Positions 37,018-47,309 of a stretch of 64,000 bases of DNA are shown one piece after another (position 1 is the first letter of the stretch; each line of letters begins with the position of its first letter). Source of the DNA: Tigriopus japonicus (taxonomy: Eukaryota; Arthropoda; Copepoda; Harpacticoida; Harpacticidae); NCBI GenBank assembly GCA_010645155.1, contig CM021321.1, forward strand, positions 9,844,414 through 9,908,413, written 5' to 3'. Made by a program: the position numbers and the translations under genes. The notes beneath the pieces are model-generated. The model worked only from the letters and a program-made list of their open reading frames with translations. It was not told where the DNA came from and made no database searches.

Positions 37018-38338
37018 CCGGGTGCGACAAAAGTATTGTCGCAAAATTAACTCTTGCATTTAAACAGTCATATCTCCCAAGATACTGCTCTGATTTCAAT
37101 GAAACGTTATGAAACTCTGCCTCACCATTAAAACTACAAATTTTATTCAAAGAATCCGCCTTTAGCAGCAATACAGCGTATGAGACGGGATCTAAACCCA
37201 GCACAGGTCTTCTTCACGAAGTCCGGACTCATCCGGCGCCACTGCCGATTGACTGTTGACTTGAGGCTCTTGATACTGCTGTGTCTGTCTCTACAGGCCC
37301 TTGACTCGATGTGCCACCAAATGCTGTAATGTAAGGGTGAGCAGTCGGGCAAAAAGGGTGGCCATATCGTTTTGTCCCAGAAGGGGACGCCGGCGGCCCT
37401 CAGAAAGTCGGCGGTAGACTTTGCGGTGTGAGCCGGGGCGCCATTTTGTTGAAAGACATATGGCATCCCTTGCTCACCCGCAACTCGTTCCATCCATGGA
37501 ATAACAGTTTTTTTCAAAACAGCTTGATAATCGGCAGCTGTAAGCCGGAATCCTTGGGGAAACCAAATGGGCGGACAGACTTCGCCGGTGGACGCCACGA
37601 CGCCCAGGAACATCACGGATGCGGGGTGTTTGGTTTTGGAGATGTATTTGACGTTGAGAGGTACATTTTGGTTCGCTTCTTGACCACCTTGTCGAATGTA
37701 GCGGTCATTTTGGGTGTTGTGGACGGGATCAACAACAAAGTTTTTTTCGTCACTGAAGAAAATGATCCGCCCACGGGGGGCATGTTTGAGGTCACGGATC
37801 AGGCCCTGTGCTCTGTTCAAACGGCTTTCCCTGGTAACAGCACTAAGAAGGGGGATCCGTTTCTTCTTCAGGGATTTCCATCCGGCCTCTTTCACCACTC
37901 TGCGCACGTTGATTTCGTCCTCCTTCAACTTCTTGGCGATGGACCTCAAGGACATGTTGGGGTTGGCCACAATCAACCTTTTGACCTTGGCTACGAACCT
38001 CGAAGTGCGGACTGAACGAGGTCTTCCACTCTTAGGGGCTGGTTTGATATCAATCCCAGCTTTGAGGGCCTTTTGGACGCGTTGAATCGTCCTCAAGCTT
38101 ACGTCCTCGGACTTCATGATGTCCATAGGCGCGACCCCGGCGCGCAGCAAAATTGAAACACTTTCTTTTTTTGACTTCATGTCAAATTTTTTATAAAGAG
38201 GCCAAAAATTGTTTTGAAAACAAAGTTGTTGTTTTGCTTTTCGGTAACACAAACTACTTAAACGGCTCAACCAGAATCTTGTCGCTTCTTGAGAAAATGG
38301 CGGGAAAACATAGGCGACAATACTTTTGTCGCACCCGG
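37018..38338 (-). mobile_element. Complete mariner-type element with perfect 25-bp terminal repeats
   Basis: The terminal inverted repeats at 37018-37042 and 38314-38338 are identical (start CCGGGTGCGACAAAAGTATT) and are bounded by TA on each side (37016-37017, 38339-38340). The element is 1321 bp and contains one transposase gene on the minus strand. It sits inside or beside a dispersed repeat. Perfect ends suggest recent insertion. Confidence 0.93.
37143..38180 (-). CDS. Mariner (DD37D-type) transposase, intact frame but altered catalytic triad
   Basis: The start at 38180 (MKSKKESVSILLRAGV) gives 345 aa, the usual mariner length; the open frame runs on past the element end to 38348, so an upstream start is not credible. 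The N-terminal half holds paired helix-turn-helix DNA-binding motifs and a basic hook KPAPKSGRPRSVRT. In the catalytic domain the first Asp is present (FFSDEK, residue 144). The second, expected in QQDGAPAH, reads QQNGAPAH (Asn246). The third, expected in PLDY, reads PLHY (His284). Spacing of 37 residues between the last two fits the DD37D group. With Asn and His at metal-binding positions the enzyme is probably inactive in cutting. Confidence 0.93.
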   Translation of the reverse strand: MKSKKESVSILLRAGVAPMDIMKSEDVSLRTIQRVQKALKAGIDIKPAPKSGRPRSVRTSRFVAKVKRLIVANPNMSLRSIAKKLKEDEINVRRVVKEAGWKSLKKKRIPLLSAVTRESRLNRAQGLIRDLKHAPRGRIIFFSDEKNFVVDPVHNTQNDRYIRQGGQEANQNVPLNVKYISKTKHPASVMFLGVVASTGEVCPPIWFPQGFRLTAADYQAVLKKTVIPWMERVAGEQGMPYVFQQNGAPAHTAKSTADFLRAAGVPFWDKTIWPPFLPDCSPLHYSIWWHIESRACRDRHSSIKSLKSTVNRQWRRMSPDFVKKTCAGFRSRLIRCIAAKGGFFE

Positions 38339-38344
38339 TACGAC

Positions 38345-38573
38345 CCATAAACCAAGCCCCAGACTACTTAGTTCTAGTTAAACAGACAGACTACGGGGCC
38401 AATAGTTTGATCCGTGACCTTTAGATGACTTAGGCCATATTTTCTGGATTGACTCAGAGACCCAAACTTCAAGAAGGACATTTGCGTTACACACACCATA
38501 ACGCACTTTATGAGCTTTATCATAAAGCACCACCTTCAAAAATAACTCTTGGTAATCCCAGCTTCTAGAGGGT
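38345..38573 (-). repeat. Dispersed repeat, copy 2 (inverted relative to 32935-33165)
   Basis: Reverse-complement match to 32935-33165, lying between the mariner insertion and the left arm of the lectin palindrome. Confidence 0.65.
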
Positions 38574-38997
38574 GCTTTTGAGCGCCGTCAAAATTGAGAT
38601 ATATTTCATTAATTTATCTTTGTATGACCGACCACTTGGTTGTTGTTAAAGCAGTACAATGAACGGCCTCCTGGGAAATGATCACAAATCGGTTTCTTGT
38701 CCTTTTTGCAAACCAAGTAGTCGGTCGTAAGAAATCCAGGAGTTTAGATATCTATGAATTGATCAATTTCTCAATTTCCAATGTATTTGCCATTTTAAAT
38801 CGGTGAATCTTTAAATCCAGGTTCTAAACTACAATTAGTTTGAATCACTTATGGCTTGAATCATCTCAAAGTTTTTCTCCAAGTTTCATCAATGCAAAAA
38901 CATGTAATCCTTTGGTTGCAAGAATACCATGATATATTTCCAACATTCAGTATGTGTCCACAGACATAAATTCTGTTTTCAGTACGATTTCCCGGTT

Positions 38998-40065
38998 TTA
39001 AGGACAAGTTCTGGAGATGGACGAAATTCCAGAACCCGCAGGGAGAGGCAGCTTTCTCACCAACTGGTCATAGTTGAACGCACATTGATGATTTCGGTCG
39101 TTGAAGATGGCGCTCGTACATTGGGGATCAGAGCAACACTTTGATTGACAATCCCGAACATCATTAGCCATCACTTGTTTGGCCAATAACAAGCCGCTGG
39201 TAGCGTCATCGCCTTTTCGTCCAGACGTTAAAGTTGGGATCATGACTCGGATGGACGGGTTAAAATTCCTCAAGCCACAAGCGCCATCAGTTGTTCTCCT
39301 GATAAAGAACTAGACACAAAAGGAGGTTTAATGAACGCATTAGGAGCCTAAAACAAAAAAAAAACATGCACTAACCTGACAACTTGGGTTAAATTTACAG
39401 ATGACCTTGCATGTTTCGGGCGTTTGGGCGGGGCCAAAGTCTCCCACAAACAAGGTGTTCTCGGATTCACAAGTGATTGGACCAGCTTCGCAGATGTAAG
39501 GGTGGAGTCCATTGCAATCAGCGTCTGTCCACAACTTGTGGGTGTAAATCCGGGTGGGTGGAGTAAAGGCCACGACACAACTTCCACGGTTGTTGGGCGT
39601 GTTCGGAAAATAGTCAGTGAAGGGTACTGGCCTCGAGTTGGAAGCGTATTGGGCACTAACATATTGGACAATATAAAGTTTAGAACGTGCTCAAATAGAG
39701 CAAAAAATTGCTGAAATCCATGATTACCTTGATCCAGAGACTTTAAGTCCGATGAAACTTGCAGTGGAGGCCAAAGGGTTGTACAAGATCAAGTCTTGGT
39801 CCATTTTCGAGACGGGCTCAAATAGCTTTCCCCCCAGCATTCCGCAATCACTCTGGGCATCTTGAAAGTTTTTATTGGTGGAAACAAATTTGATGCATTT
39901 TCGACCAAATCTGGTATACCCACTAGGACAACCTGAAATAGAAATGTAATAAAAAAACTGAGTAAATCAAACGCATGGATTGGAATTGGTCAGAATATTT
40001 TTACCCGCTTGGGTTAAAGATGGGGAGATGCAAAGAAAAATGAGAGCAATCCCAAGGGCAATCAT
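38998..40065 (-). CDS. Secreted C-type lectin-like + PAN-like protein, copy B, 4 exons
   Basis: Minus-strand exons 40005-40065, 39728-39932, 39376-39655 and 38998-39309 give 285 residues. The signal peptide MIALGIALIFLCISPSLTQA is identical to copy C. The lectin-like domain spans CPSGYTRFGRKCIKFV to LWTDADCNGLHPYICE; the EPN-type motif reads TPN (TPNNRGSC) while the WND-type motif reads WTD. The PAN-like module has DVRDCQSKCCSDPQCTSAIF. It differs from copy C at only a few residues, all in exon 2 (for example Lys/Arg in CIKFV, Leu/Ala in GMLGG, Ser/Pro in LAST). No membrane span; predicted secreted. Confidence 0.92.
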
Positions 40066-40142
40066 AATTCTTCGTTGGTGATTTTGTTGATTTCAATTCA
40101 AAGGCTTGAACTGATGTGTTGATTGAACGAAAGCTGGCGGAT

Positions 40143-40149
40143 ATTTATA
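40143..40149 (-). promoter_or_regulatory. TATA box of lectin/PAN copy B
   Basis: Minus-strand TATAAAT about 78 bp upstream of the start codon, conserved with copy C. Confidence 0.75.
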
Positions 40150-40205
40150 GTCCCTTTTCGCCTTTGCAAATCTCCATCGAGTCCATTGAAAGTGGCAGAA
40201 GCCTT

Positions 40206-41990
40206 TTGAGTAGAAAAAAACACTTTTCACTTGTATGAAAGAGTTTTTGTCCGTTTTTTGCTCAGTTTTGCTCAAATTAACACTGTGCTTTTTAACAAAG
40301 GAGACAATCATCATTTGCTTGATCTTACCCCCAATTTCAAGTGGTTAGATATGGTTTTCCTGTAATTGGAACAAATATTACCGTTTTCGCGTTTTGTTTA
40401 ATGAAAGCTTTTTCAACTTCGGTATTGAGATAATTTACGTTCTGCAAGTTTTAGATTCATATTTTGCCAACATTTGCCCATGGTTCAAGCTTTGAATTCG
40501 GTACAGGGCATCGAATTCCGCTCTTCAATTTGTTGGCCACCAGTCTTCTTCGAAAGTGTTTTTTTTTTTATTTGTCAAATCTACCAGTTCAATTTTGTTG
40601 GTGTGCCAGCTATAAAAGTTCAGATTATTGATTCATTTCTATTTCTTTCGTTTTTTGTAAGGGACCTCATTCCGTAACAGATTATGAAAAATAATTTATG
40701 AAAAATTAATACCGTAGTTTCGTTTAGAAATGAAACTACGAAAGATTGCTATTGTGTTCATGAGTAAGAACAAGAAGTTCATGAGTAAGAACATGAGAAG
40801 TTCTGACGAATAAAAATGCCAAATGTTCCAACAATGAATCACCAAAACGACGGAAAATACGAAGGAATTGTCCAAAAAGACGAATAAACTGGCGCAAAGG
40901 TGAAAAATCAACGAAATTTATTGCAAGTGTTCCATTGACAGTTTTTAAGTCATGTCTCCAAAGTACGGTTGCAATTAATAAGCTTTTAGGTGGTTTTACG
41001 GGCGAGGATTTGGGATTTTTCGTTCTTGGGTAAAACGGTCGATTTTGGCTTTATTTTTTTCTTCTTTCGCATATTTTTCACTATTGATTGGACTCTACTT
41101 ACTAAAAAGTTTCATATATTTCATATTATTTATTGAGTAAGTTAGACAATGTTGTTAAAAAAAATTGTTTGAAATATTTTCCAAAATGAGAATCTTACTA
41201 CACATCATCCATCTTGTATGCCCTTTTTTTGTCTTTTTGACTTTATGTAAATCCTTCCAGGATTTCATTGTCCAATGTAAATTATCATTACTTCCAGACA
41301 CTCCTTGGTAATGCTCTAAGGGGTTGTCAAGACATTGGAATGGATTTTAGACGCTATTCCACACCCGCAGACAGAGAACCAATCTGATACCGGGCATGAG
41401 CTTGCTTCTCGGAAAAACTGGATGATGTGATTGCTGGCTTCACTGGCCGGGCGAGGATCAAACCTCCGACCCTAGCACCCACAATGCAAAGAAACTTCCC
41501 GCCCTTAAATAAAACACATAATTGGTGAAACATTTTGCAACTCAACAACAATTTTGAGCGATGTTAAGGATTGACATGGATAATTTAGAAAATTGTTGGG
41601 AACGGTTTATCAATACTTTGTCGTAGACAAACAGATTGTTAACACACCTTTGGCAGTAGTAATTCATCACTTGAATTGTCAATCAGTAAACGTAGATGAT
41701 AATTTGGGATGCAATTTTAAAAAAAAATCAGGCCCCCTCTTCTAATGTCAACTGATGAAAAACACCTTGTACGTTAGTACTCGACAAAAGGCCCTTCATG
41801 ATTGCTTCGTGTCTCACAATTTCAATTGTGCCCTTTGAAAAACTTCCCTCTCTTCTGTGCATTGCGTGTTCCATTCTCGAGAAGTATTAGAGAACGAATT
41901 ATATTTGATCAAAAGTGTTTTTTTCACTGTTCTCAGAACTGCAGTACCAAGCATCAACACACATTTTTCCTTTGATTAGGTCTTCCGTTT
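40206..41990. other. Palindrome spacer, left part, no gene recognised
   Basis: AT-rich non-coding DNA. A B-box-like GGTTTGATCC is found on the minus strand near 41455 but without an A-box. Confidence 0.4.
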
Positions 41991-42179
41991 CAAGATCATT
42001 AATGAATCCAAAGAGCCCTCAGATGATATGAAAAGTTCTGGCCAAAATTGTCAATGATGTTTGAAAAGTATACTTTTGAAAGATACTCTGATTCAGAACG
42101 ATTTTGTATTGCCTTGTAATGAAAATAATGGATGAGAAGAATTCGTATTGTACTTTGACAATGCAATGGTGCATTTTTC

Positions 42180-42415
42180 CCCAAGTACTTACATCTTTTA
42201 AATTTCCTTCTAAACAATGCTCCAAACCACAACACGTGGTACCCTCTGGAAGTGTGGAAGTTGATTCCTGATACATAAATTTCAATGTTTTGTCCTGGAA
42301 ATTTGCAAATCCAACCTCTCTCCAAGAAGAAAAGTGAAAGCAGGCTAATTGTTGGGGGAGGATGAAAGTCCAATAAAAGAAGAATGATTGAACCCATAAG
42401 CCATGCTTTCCTCAT
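42180..42415 (-). CDS. Candidate first exon(s) of an unrecognised secreted protein, weak
   Basis: One minus frame from 42415 starts with a signal-peptide-like MRKAWLMGSIILLLLDF. A second frame carries TLPEGTTCCGLEHCLEGNLKD directly followed by a consensus donor GTAAGT (42183-42188). The two are in different frames, so either an intron or a frameshift lies between them, or only one is real. No family recognised. Confidence 0.25.
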
Positions 42416-42419
42416 GCAA

Positions 42420-43640
42420 GAGCCTTTGGGTATATGTATACAGTATTAGTGAAATTAATTGCTGAATTAAAAATTCAGAGCCACATTTTTAGCAACAACT
42501 TCAAGCTGAGCCAAGTGATTGTGTGTCTGTCCCTGTGGAGTTGTCAACCATACTTCCAGATCCTCATAAACAAAGGCTTCAAGAAGCCCAGAACATCTTG
42601 CAATTCATTACATGGCATCTAAGCAAGTCCATGCTAATGATTTAACAAATGGAAGTAAAGAATACTTCTCTTGATTTGCTTTTTTCACTTGAATGATTAA
42701 AACGCCACTCTCTCACCTTGTAAAAATAATGTTATTCAAGTATTTGATTAATTCTAAGTTCAGCAACAAGTTGAATATTGTGCTGGAGAATTTTTTGTTG
42801 TATAAACCAAATTACAAAATAACGTGTTACATAAGAACATTATCAAATTTTCCTTCTGCGGTGAAAATGTAAACCAAAAGGAGCGATCTCCAGTTTACAG
42901 TCCTCTATGAATAAACACTGAAATTACGGCTGTGGCCTCGCTTTCAGGTCCTGTTTCGCTTAGCTTGGACCCGAATCTGTTCGAAATCGAAAGCAAGGAA
43001 TTACCAAGGCTGAGCAATGAAGTTAGGGGAACAAATGGATGCTTTTTGTAATCAAGAACTCGGGAAAAATAATACTTCCCTTTTAAATTTAGCAGAAGTT
43101 TATCAGTGTTTTACAATCAATAAGCATGTCAAAGTAAGTTTGGCAGTTGGCAGCTTCCTTTTTCCGGCGAAGCTTTCGGTTTCGATTGAAGGCTTTTTCG
43201 AGTTTTTTTCAATTACACAAAAGTTATCCTGAAGCATTTTTTGCATTTTTTATATTTTTTTGCATTTTTGCAATGATCATGCATTTTTTGTTAGTTGCAG
43301 AGTTTTCATTACCCCTTAAAGGAATGGGATTCGCAACACATGAATGAATCAAAAAAAAAATTAAGTTAGATTACTTTGTGAACATTTAGGGGTTTGTTCC
43401 CTATCATGAACTAGCGGCAAATTTTCTTGTTATATAAATTTGGTTAGTGGTGTGTTTCAAGGATTTTTCTTTGTGAAAGAATGACTATAATGAAAAACCC
43501 ATTTATTCCCCCAATAATGCATTTAAGAATTGACAGAATTCAATCAAAAATTTGGTAAAGTTTCAAAAGTAATGGAAATTTTAAAATTTTCTTACAACTC
43601 ATAAACGTTCTTAAAAGTTGAAAAAGAGGCATAAAAAAGA
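42420..43640. other. Palindrome spacer, middle part, no gene recognised
   Basis: AT-rich sequence with TTTTTTGCATTTTT-type runs near 43240-43290. No gene. Confidence 0.4.
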
Positions 43641-43659
43641 CAACAAAAACACCTTCTCA

Positions 43660-43960
43660 TTTAAAATCTTGTGAAATTTAAAAAAATGGGTGAATGCGCA
43701 ATTAAGAAAACCATGCAATGTTTTCAAAAAGTGTGTGAAATGTGCAAAAATAAAATGTGAAATTTACATTAAAAGTGTAAAATTTTCAAAAAGGTGTAAA
43801 TTTTTCAAAGTGTGACACGTTTTCAAAAGTTTTTTTTATGAAAAATGTGCAAATTTTCAAAACTGTGAAATTTAAAAAAAATGTGTGAATTTTTAAAATG
43901 ATGTTTGAAATTTTCAAAAAAATGAATGAAACTTCAAAAAATATTTGCTTCTAATCACAA
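43660..43960. repeat. Degenerate ~20-bp tandem repeat, GTGAAATTTTCAAAA-like
   Basis: Successive variants (GTGCAAATTTTCAAAA, GTGTAAAATTTTCAAAA, GTGTGAATTTTTAAAA, TTTGAAATTTTCAAAA) recur every ~18-28 bp over about 300 bp. Units are too diverged to give an exact period. Confidence 0.7.
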
Positions 43961-44526
43961 AATAGCTAAAAAATGCTCAAAAATATAAAAATCGTTGGGA
44001 AGGAAATTTTAGTCCCAACTAATTTTTCCACTCGTTATGCAAGACTTCAATCACCAAGGTCTGATTTGAGTTGATGCTGCTGCAACGAATGGTCGTAATT
44101 CAATCACGTTTCGTTCTCGAAAATTTTGAACTTTGAAGGCAAATTTCCAAGACACTCATGTTTTGCTAAATATTAGGCCATTTTCCACCAATGTCTTGTA
44201 GATTCCTAGTCACCTACCTATCTGGAAAAAGGACGAAATTTTTTTTATAACAGTTCATCCCCTGGCACAATGAGCACAATTGTACCACTTGGAAACTGAA
44301 ATATTTGTATTTTGATCCATCACTAATCCTGACGAATATAAGAAAGAACATGTATGCTTTTGAAATTACAGGCAAGATGAAGTCAGTGATTGCTCTTTTT
44401 GTCAAATGGCACAATATAAAAGCCCAACAAAGTAAAAAAATCAAAAGTGAAAAGAATCTTTAAACCTTAAAAGGCAACTGTCACTTTCAATGGACTCGAT
44501 GGAGATTTGCAATGGCGAAGAGGGAC

Positions 44527-44533
44527 TATAAAT
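44527..44533 (+). promoter_or_regulatory. TATA box of lectin/PAN copy C
   Basis: TATAAAT about 78 bp upstream of the start codon; the initiation site would fall about 30 bp downstream, near 44557. Confidence 0.75.
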
Positions 44534-44610
44534 ATCCAGCAGCTTTCGTTCAATCAGTACAGCAGTTCAAGCCTTTGAATTGAAATCAACAAAATCACTA
44601 AGGAAGAATT

Positions 44611-45679
44611 ATGATTGCCCTTGGGATTGCTCTCATTTTTCTTTGCATCTCCCCATCTTTAACCCAAGCGGGTAAACTCATTCTGACCAATCCCAGTTCA
44701 TGGGTTTGATTTACTCAGTTTTTTTTACATTTCAATTTCAGGTTGTCCTAGTGGGTATACCAGATTTGGTCGAAAATGCATCAGATTTGTTTCCACCAAC
44801 AGAAACTTTCAAGATGCCCAAAGTGATTGCGGAATGGCGGGGGGAAAGCTTTTTGAGCCCGTCTCGAAAATGGACCAAGACTTGATTTTGTATAACCCTT
44901 TGGCCCCCACTGCAAGTTTCATCGGACTTAAAGTCTCTGGATCAAGGTAATCATCGATTTCAACAATTTTTTGCTCTATTTGAGCATGTTCCAAACTTTA
45001 TTATCTTGTCCAATATGTTAGTGCCCAATACGCTTCCAACTCGAGGCCAGTACCCTTCACTGACTATTTTCCGAACACGCCCAATAACCGTGGCAGTTGT
45101 GTCGTGGCCTTTACTCCACCCACCCGGATTTACACCCACAAGTTGTGGACAGACGCTGATTGCAATGGACTCCACCCTTACATCTGCGAAGCTGGTCCAA
45201 TCACTTGTGAATCCGAGAACACCTTGTTTGTGGGAGACTTTGGCCCCGCCCAAACGCCCGAAACATGCAAGGTCATCTGTAAATTTAACCCAAGTTGTCA
45301 GGTTAGTGCATGTTTTTTTTTTGTTTTAGGCTCCTAATGCGTTCATTAAACCTCCTTTTGTGTCTAGTTCTTTATCAGGAGAACAACTGATGGCGCTTGT
45401 GGCTTGAGGAATTTTAACCCGTCCATCCGAGTCATGATCCCAACTTTAACGTCTGGACGAAAAGGCGATGACGCTACCAGCGGCTTGTTATTGGCCAAAC
45501 AAGTGATGGCTAATGATGTTCGGGATTGCCAGTCAAAGTGTTGCTCTGATCCCCAATGTACGAGCGCCATCTTCAACGACCGAAATCATCAATGTGCGTT
45601 CAACTATGACCAGTTGGTGAGAAAGCTGCCCCTCCCTGCGGGTTCTGGAATTTCGTCCATCTCCAGAACTTGTCCTTAA
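44611..45679 (+). CDS. Secreted C-type lectin-like + PAN-like protein, copy C, 4 exons
   Basis: Exons 44611-44671, 44742-44946, 45022-45301 and 45368-45679 join in phase to 285 residues. Signal peptide residues 1-20. The lectin-like domain is ~21-155, with family cysteines in CPSGYTRFGRKCIRFV, NNRGSCVVAF and DADCNGLHPYICE; TPN stands where EPN or QPD is usual and WTD where WND is usual, so calcium-dependent sugar binding is uncertain. Residues ~156-285 form a Cys-rich PAN/apple-like module with RDCQSKCCSDPQC. It is head to head with copy B and almost identical. Introns are 66-75 bp. Confidence 0.92.
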
Positions 45680-46101
45680 AACCGGGAAATCGTACTGAAA
45701 ACTGAATTAATGTCTGTGGACACATACTGAATGTTGGAAATATATCATGGTATTCTTGCAACCAAAGGATTACATGTTTTTGCATTGATGAAACTTGGAG
45801 AAAAACTTTGAGATGATTCAAGCCATAAGTGATTAAAACTAATTGTAGTTTAGAACCTGGATTTAAAGATTCACCGATTTAAAATGGCAAATACATTGGA
45901 AATTGAGAAATTGATCAATTCATAGATATCTAAACTCTTGGATTTCTTACGACCGACTACTTGGTTTGCAAAAAGGACAAGAAACCGATTTGTGACCAAT
46001 TCCCAAGAGCCCGTTCATTGTATTGCTTTAACAACCAAGTGGTCGGTCGTACAAAGATAAATTAAATAAAGATATCTCAATTCTGACGGCGCTCAAAAGC
46101 A

Positions 46102-46395
46102 CTGCGGGTTCTGGAATTTCGTCCGTCCCAAGAACTTGTCCTTAAAACCGGAAAGTCGTACTGAAAACAGAATTAATAGCAGATATTTTGGTGGCTTTTC
46201 CACTTATCTGCATGACCGCTTTTCCTCTTTCTCCGGCCAATCCGGTTTGAGAATGCCAACCGACATTGAACACTTTTGGTCGGATCATAGTGTTAAGCAG
46301 TTAAGTGGTGAAGCGGAAAAGCCATGAAAATATCCGCTAATGTCTTTGGATTTCACGCACTGAATATTGGAAATATATCACATGTCTTGCAAATA
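46102..46395 (+). pseudogene. Duplicated 3' fragment of the lectin/PAN gene, split by a MITE
   Basis: 46102-46177 repeats 45637-45713 (last ~14 codons plus start of 3' flank, GGGTTCTGGAATTTCGTCC) with a few changes. After the 161-bp insertion, 46339-46395 continues the match to 45714-45765 (CTGAATATTGGAAATATATC). It lies immediately outside the palindrome's right arm. Confidence 0.85.
46178..46338. mobile_element. 161-bp MITE with ~28-bp terminal inverted repeats
   Basis: The ends AGCAGATATTTTGGTGGCTT and, on the minus strand, AGCGGATATTTTCATGGCTT agree at about 24 of 28 positions. A 3-bp target duplication (AAT, or TAA if shifted) is proved by the uninterrupted paralogous sequence at 45706-45716. 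A 3-bp duplication fits PIF/Harbinger-type elements. No coding capacity. Confidence 0.85.
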
Positions 46396-47309
46396 TAAAA
46401 AGCGCATTTTGGGTAAAATTTACAGAAAAACATGTTGATATTTAGTACTTTCATCAAAGGTTACAAAAATGCCACTAGATGGAGGCAAAACAGGTCCAAA
46501 ATCTCTTGATTCCAGAGCCAAACATTTTTATGTATAGCTCATGCAGAACTTGGTATTTTTTGTCGAAATGTTAGCTTTAAATTTTGTTTAAAAAAAGTTG
46601 TAAAAAAAGTTTGTAATTTAAAAGCGCAATGAAAATCAACTTTTGGTTTTCAATCTTTCCGTGAAGGGAAGCAAAGAAAAAGTGGTCTAGCTTCGTCCTG
46701 TTCACTCCTGAGTTATAGCTCTCCTTGTCTCATCTTACAGATGTTTTTAAATAAAGTGAGATTCGCTCGCTGATAAAAGAAAAATGAGAAATCTGAAACA
46801 AAAAGAGATTTTTTTCTAGTAAAGTTTTCATTTATTCTTCACTCATCGTTCGTAGCTGCCATTCGGACGTCAACATGGCTTTACATCATACAATTTATCG
46901 AAGTATCAATGTTGTATCAATTGTTTAAAATCTATTCACGAAAGGTCGGGTTTGGATGGAATTTACTTTTTTACAGGCAATATGCTTCGGACATGCATTT
47001 TGCACATCACCAAGCAATAATATCAATTTGGTTCGTCTTCGGTTAACAGGAAGAAAAGGATCTTTTGACAATAAAAATTCCTAGGGAAGGGAAACTGAAA
47101 GTTACGGTATACCAAGATATGAAGTGGTCGTTGTATCACAAGGAACCTCAGTAAATACAGGTTGCGGTCATTATTGCAAGATCTAGTGGAAAATTTGAAA
47201 GAAAAACAATCGCCCTAAATTTTGAACACCGCCCAAAAAATGGCCAGACAAATAATGCTTCGTGATTGATTCGAGGGATGTCGAAATTTTTGTGTTTGTC
47301 AGTTGAGAA
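46396..47309. other. Intergenic, no gene recognised
   Basis: Non-coding DNA downstream of both the lectin copy C fragment and the NompA-like gene. No gene or transposon end seen. Confidence 0.4.

Larger units (their letters stand above)
38573..40205 (-). repeat. Left arm of lectin-gene palindrome
   Basis: About 1.63 kb matching the reverse complement of ~44470-46101, covering promoter, all four exons, introns and ~400 bp of 3' flank. Similarity is very high in exons 3-4 and 3' flank and lower in introns 1-2 and upstream. Weak similarity continues to ~40232. Confidence 0.9.
44470..46101 (+). repeat. Right arm of lectin-gene palindrome
   Basis: Inverted copy of 38573-40205. The outer boundary lies at GAGCGCCGTC/GACGGCGCTC followed by AAAAGCAC, the same point in both arms. 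Confidence 0.9.

Noticed and set aside
37428..38015. Plus-strand 195-codon frame
   Set aside because: Antisense shadow of the mariner transposase.
41395..41480. Third tRNA-derived element (B-box-like GGTTTGATCC)
   Set aside because: No A-box at the right distance and no shared head with the other two copies.
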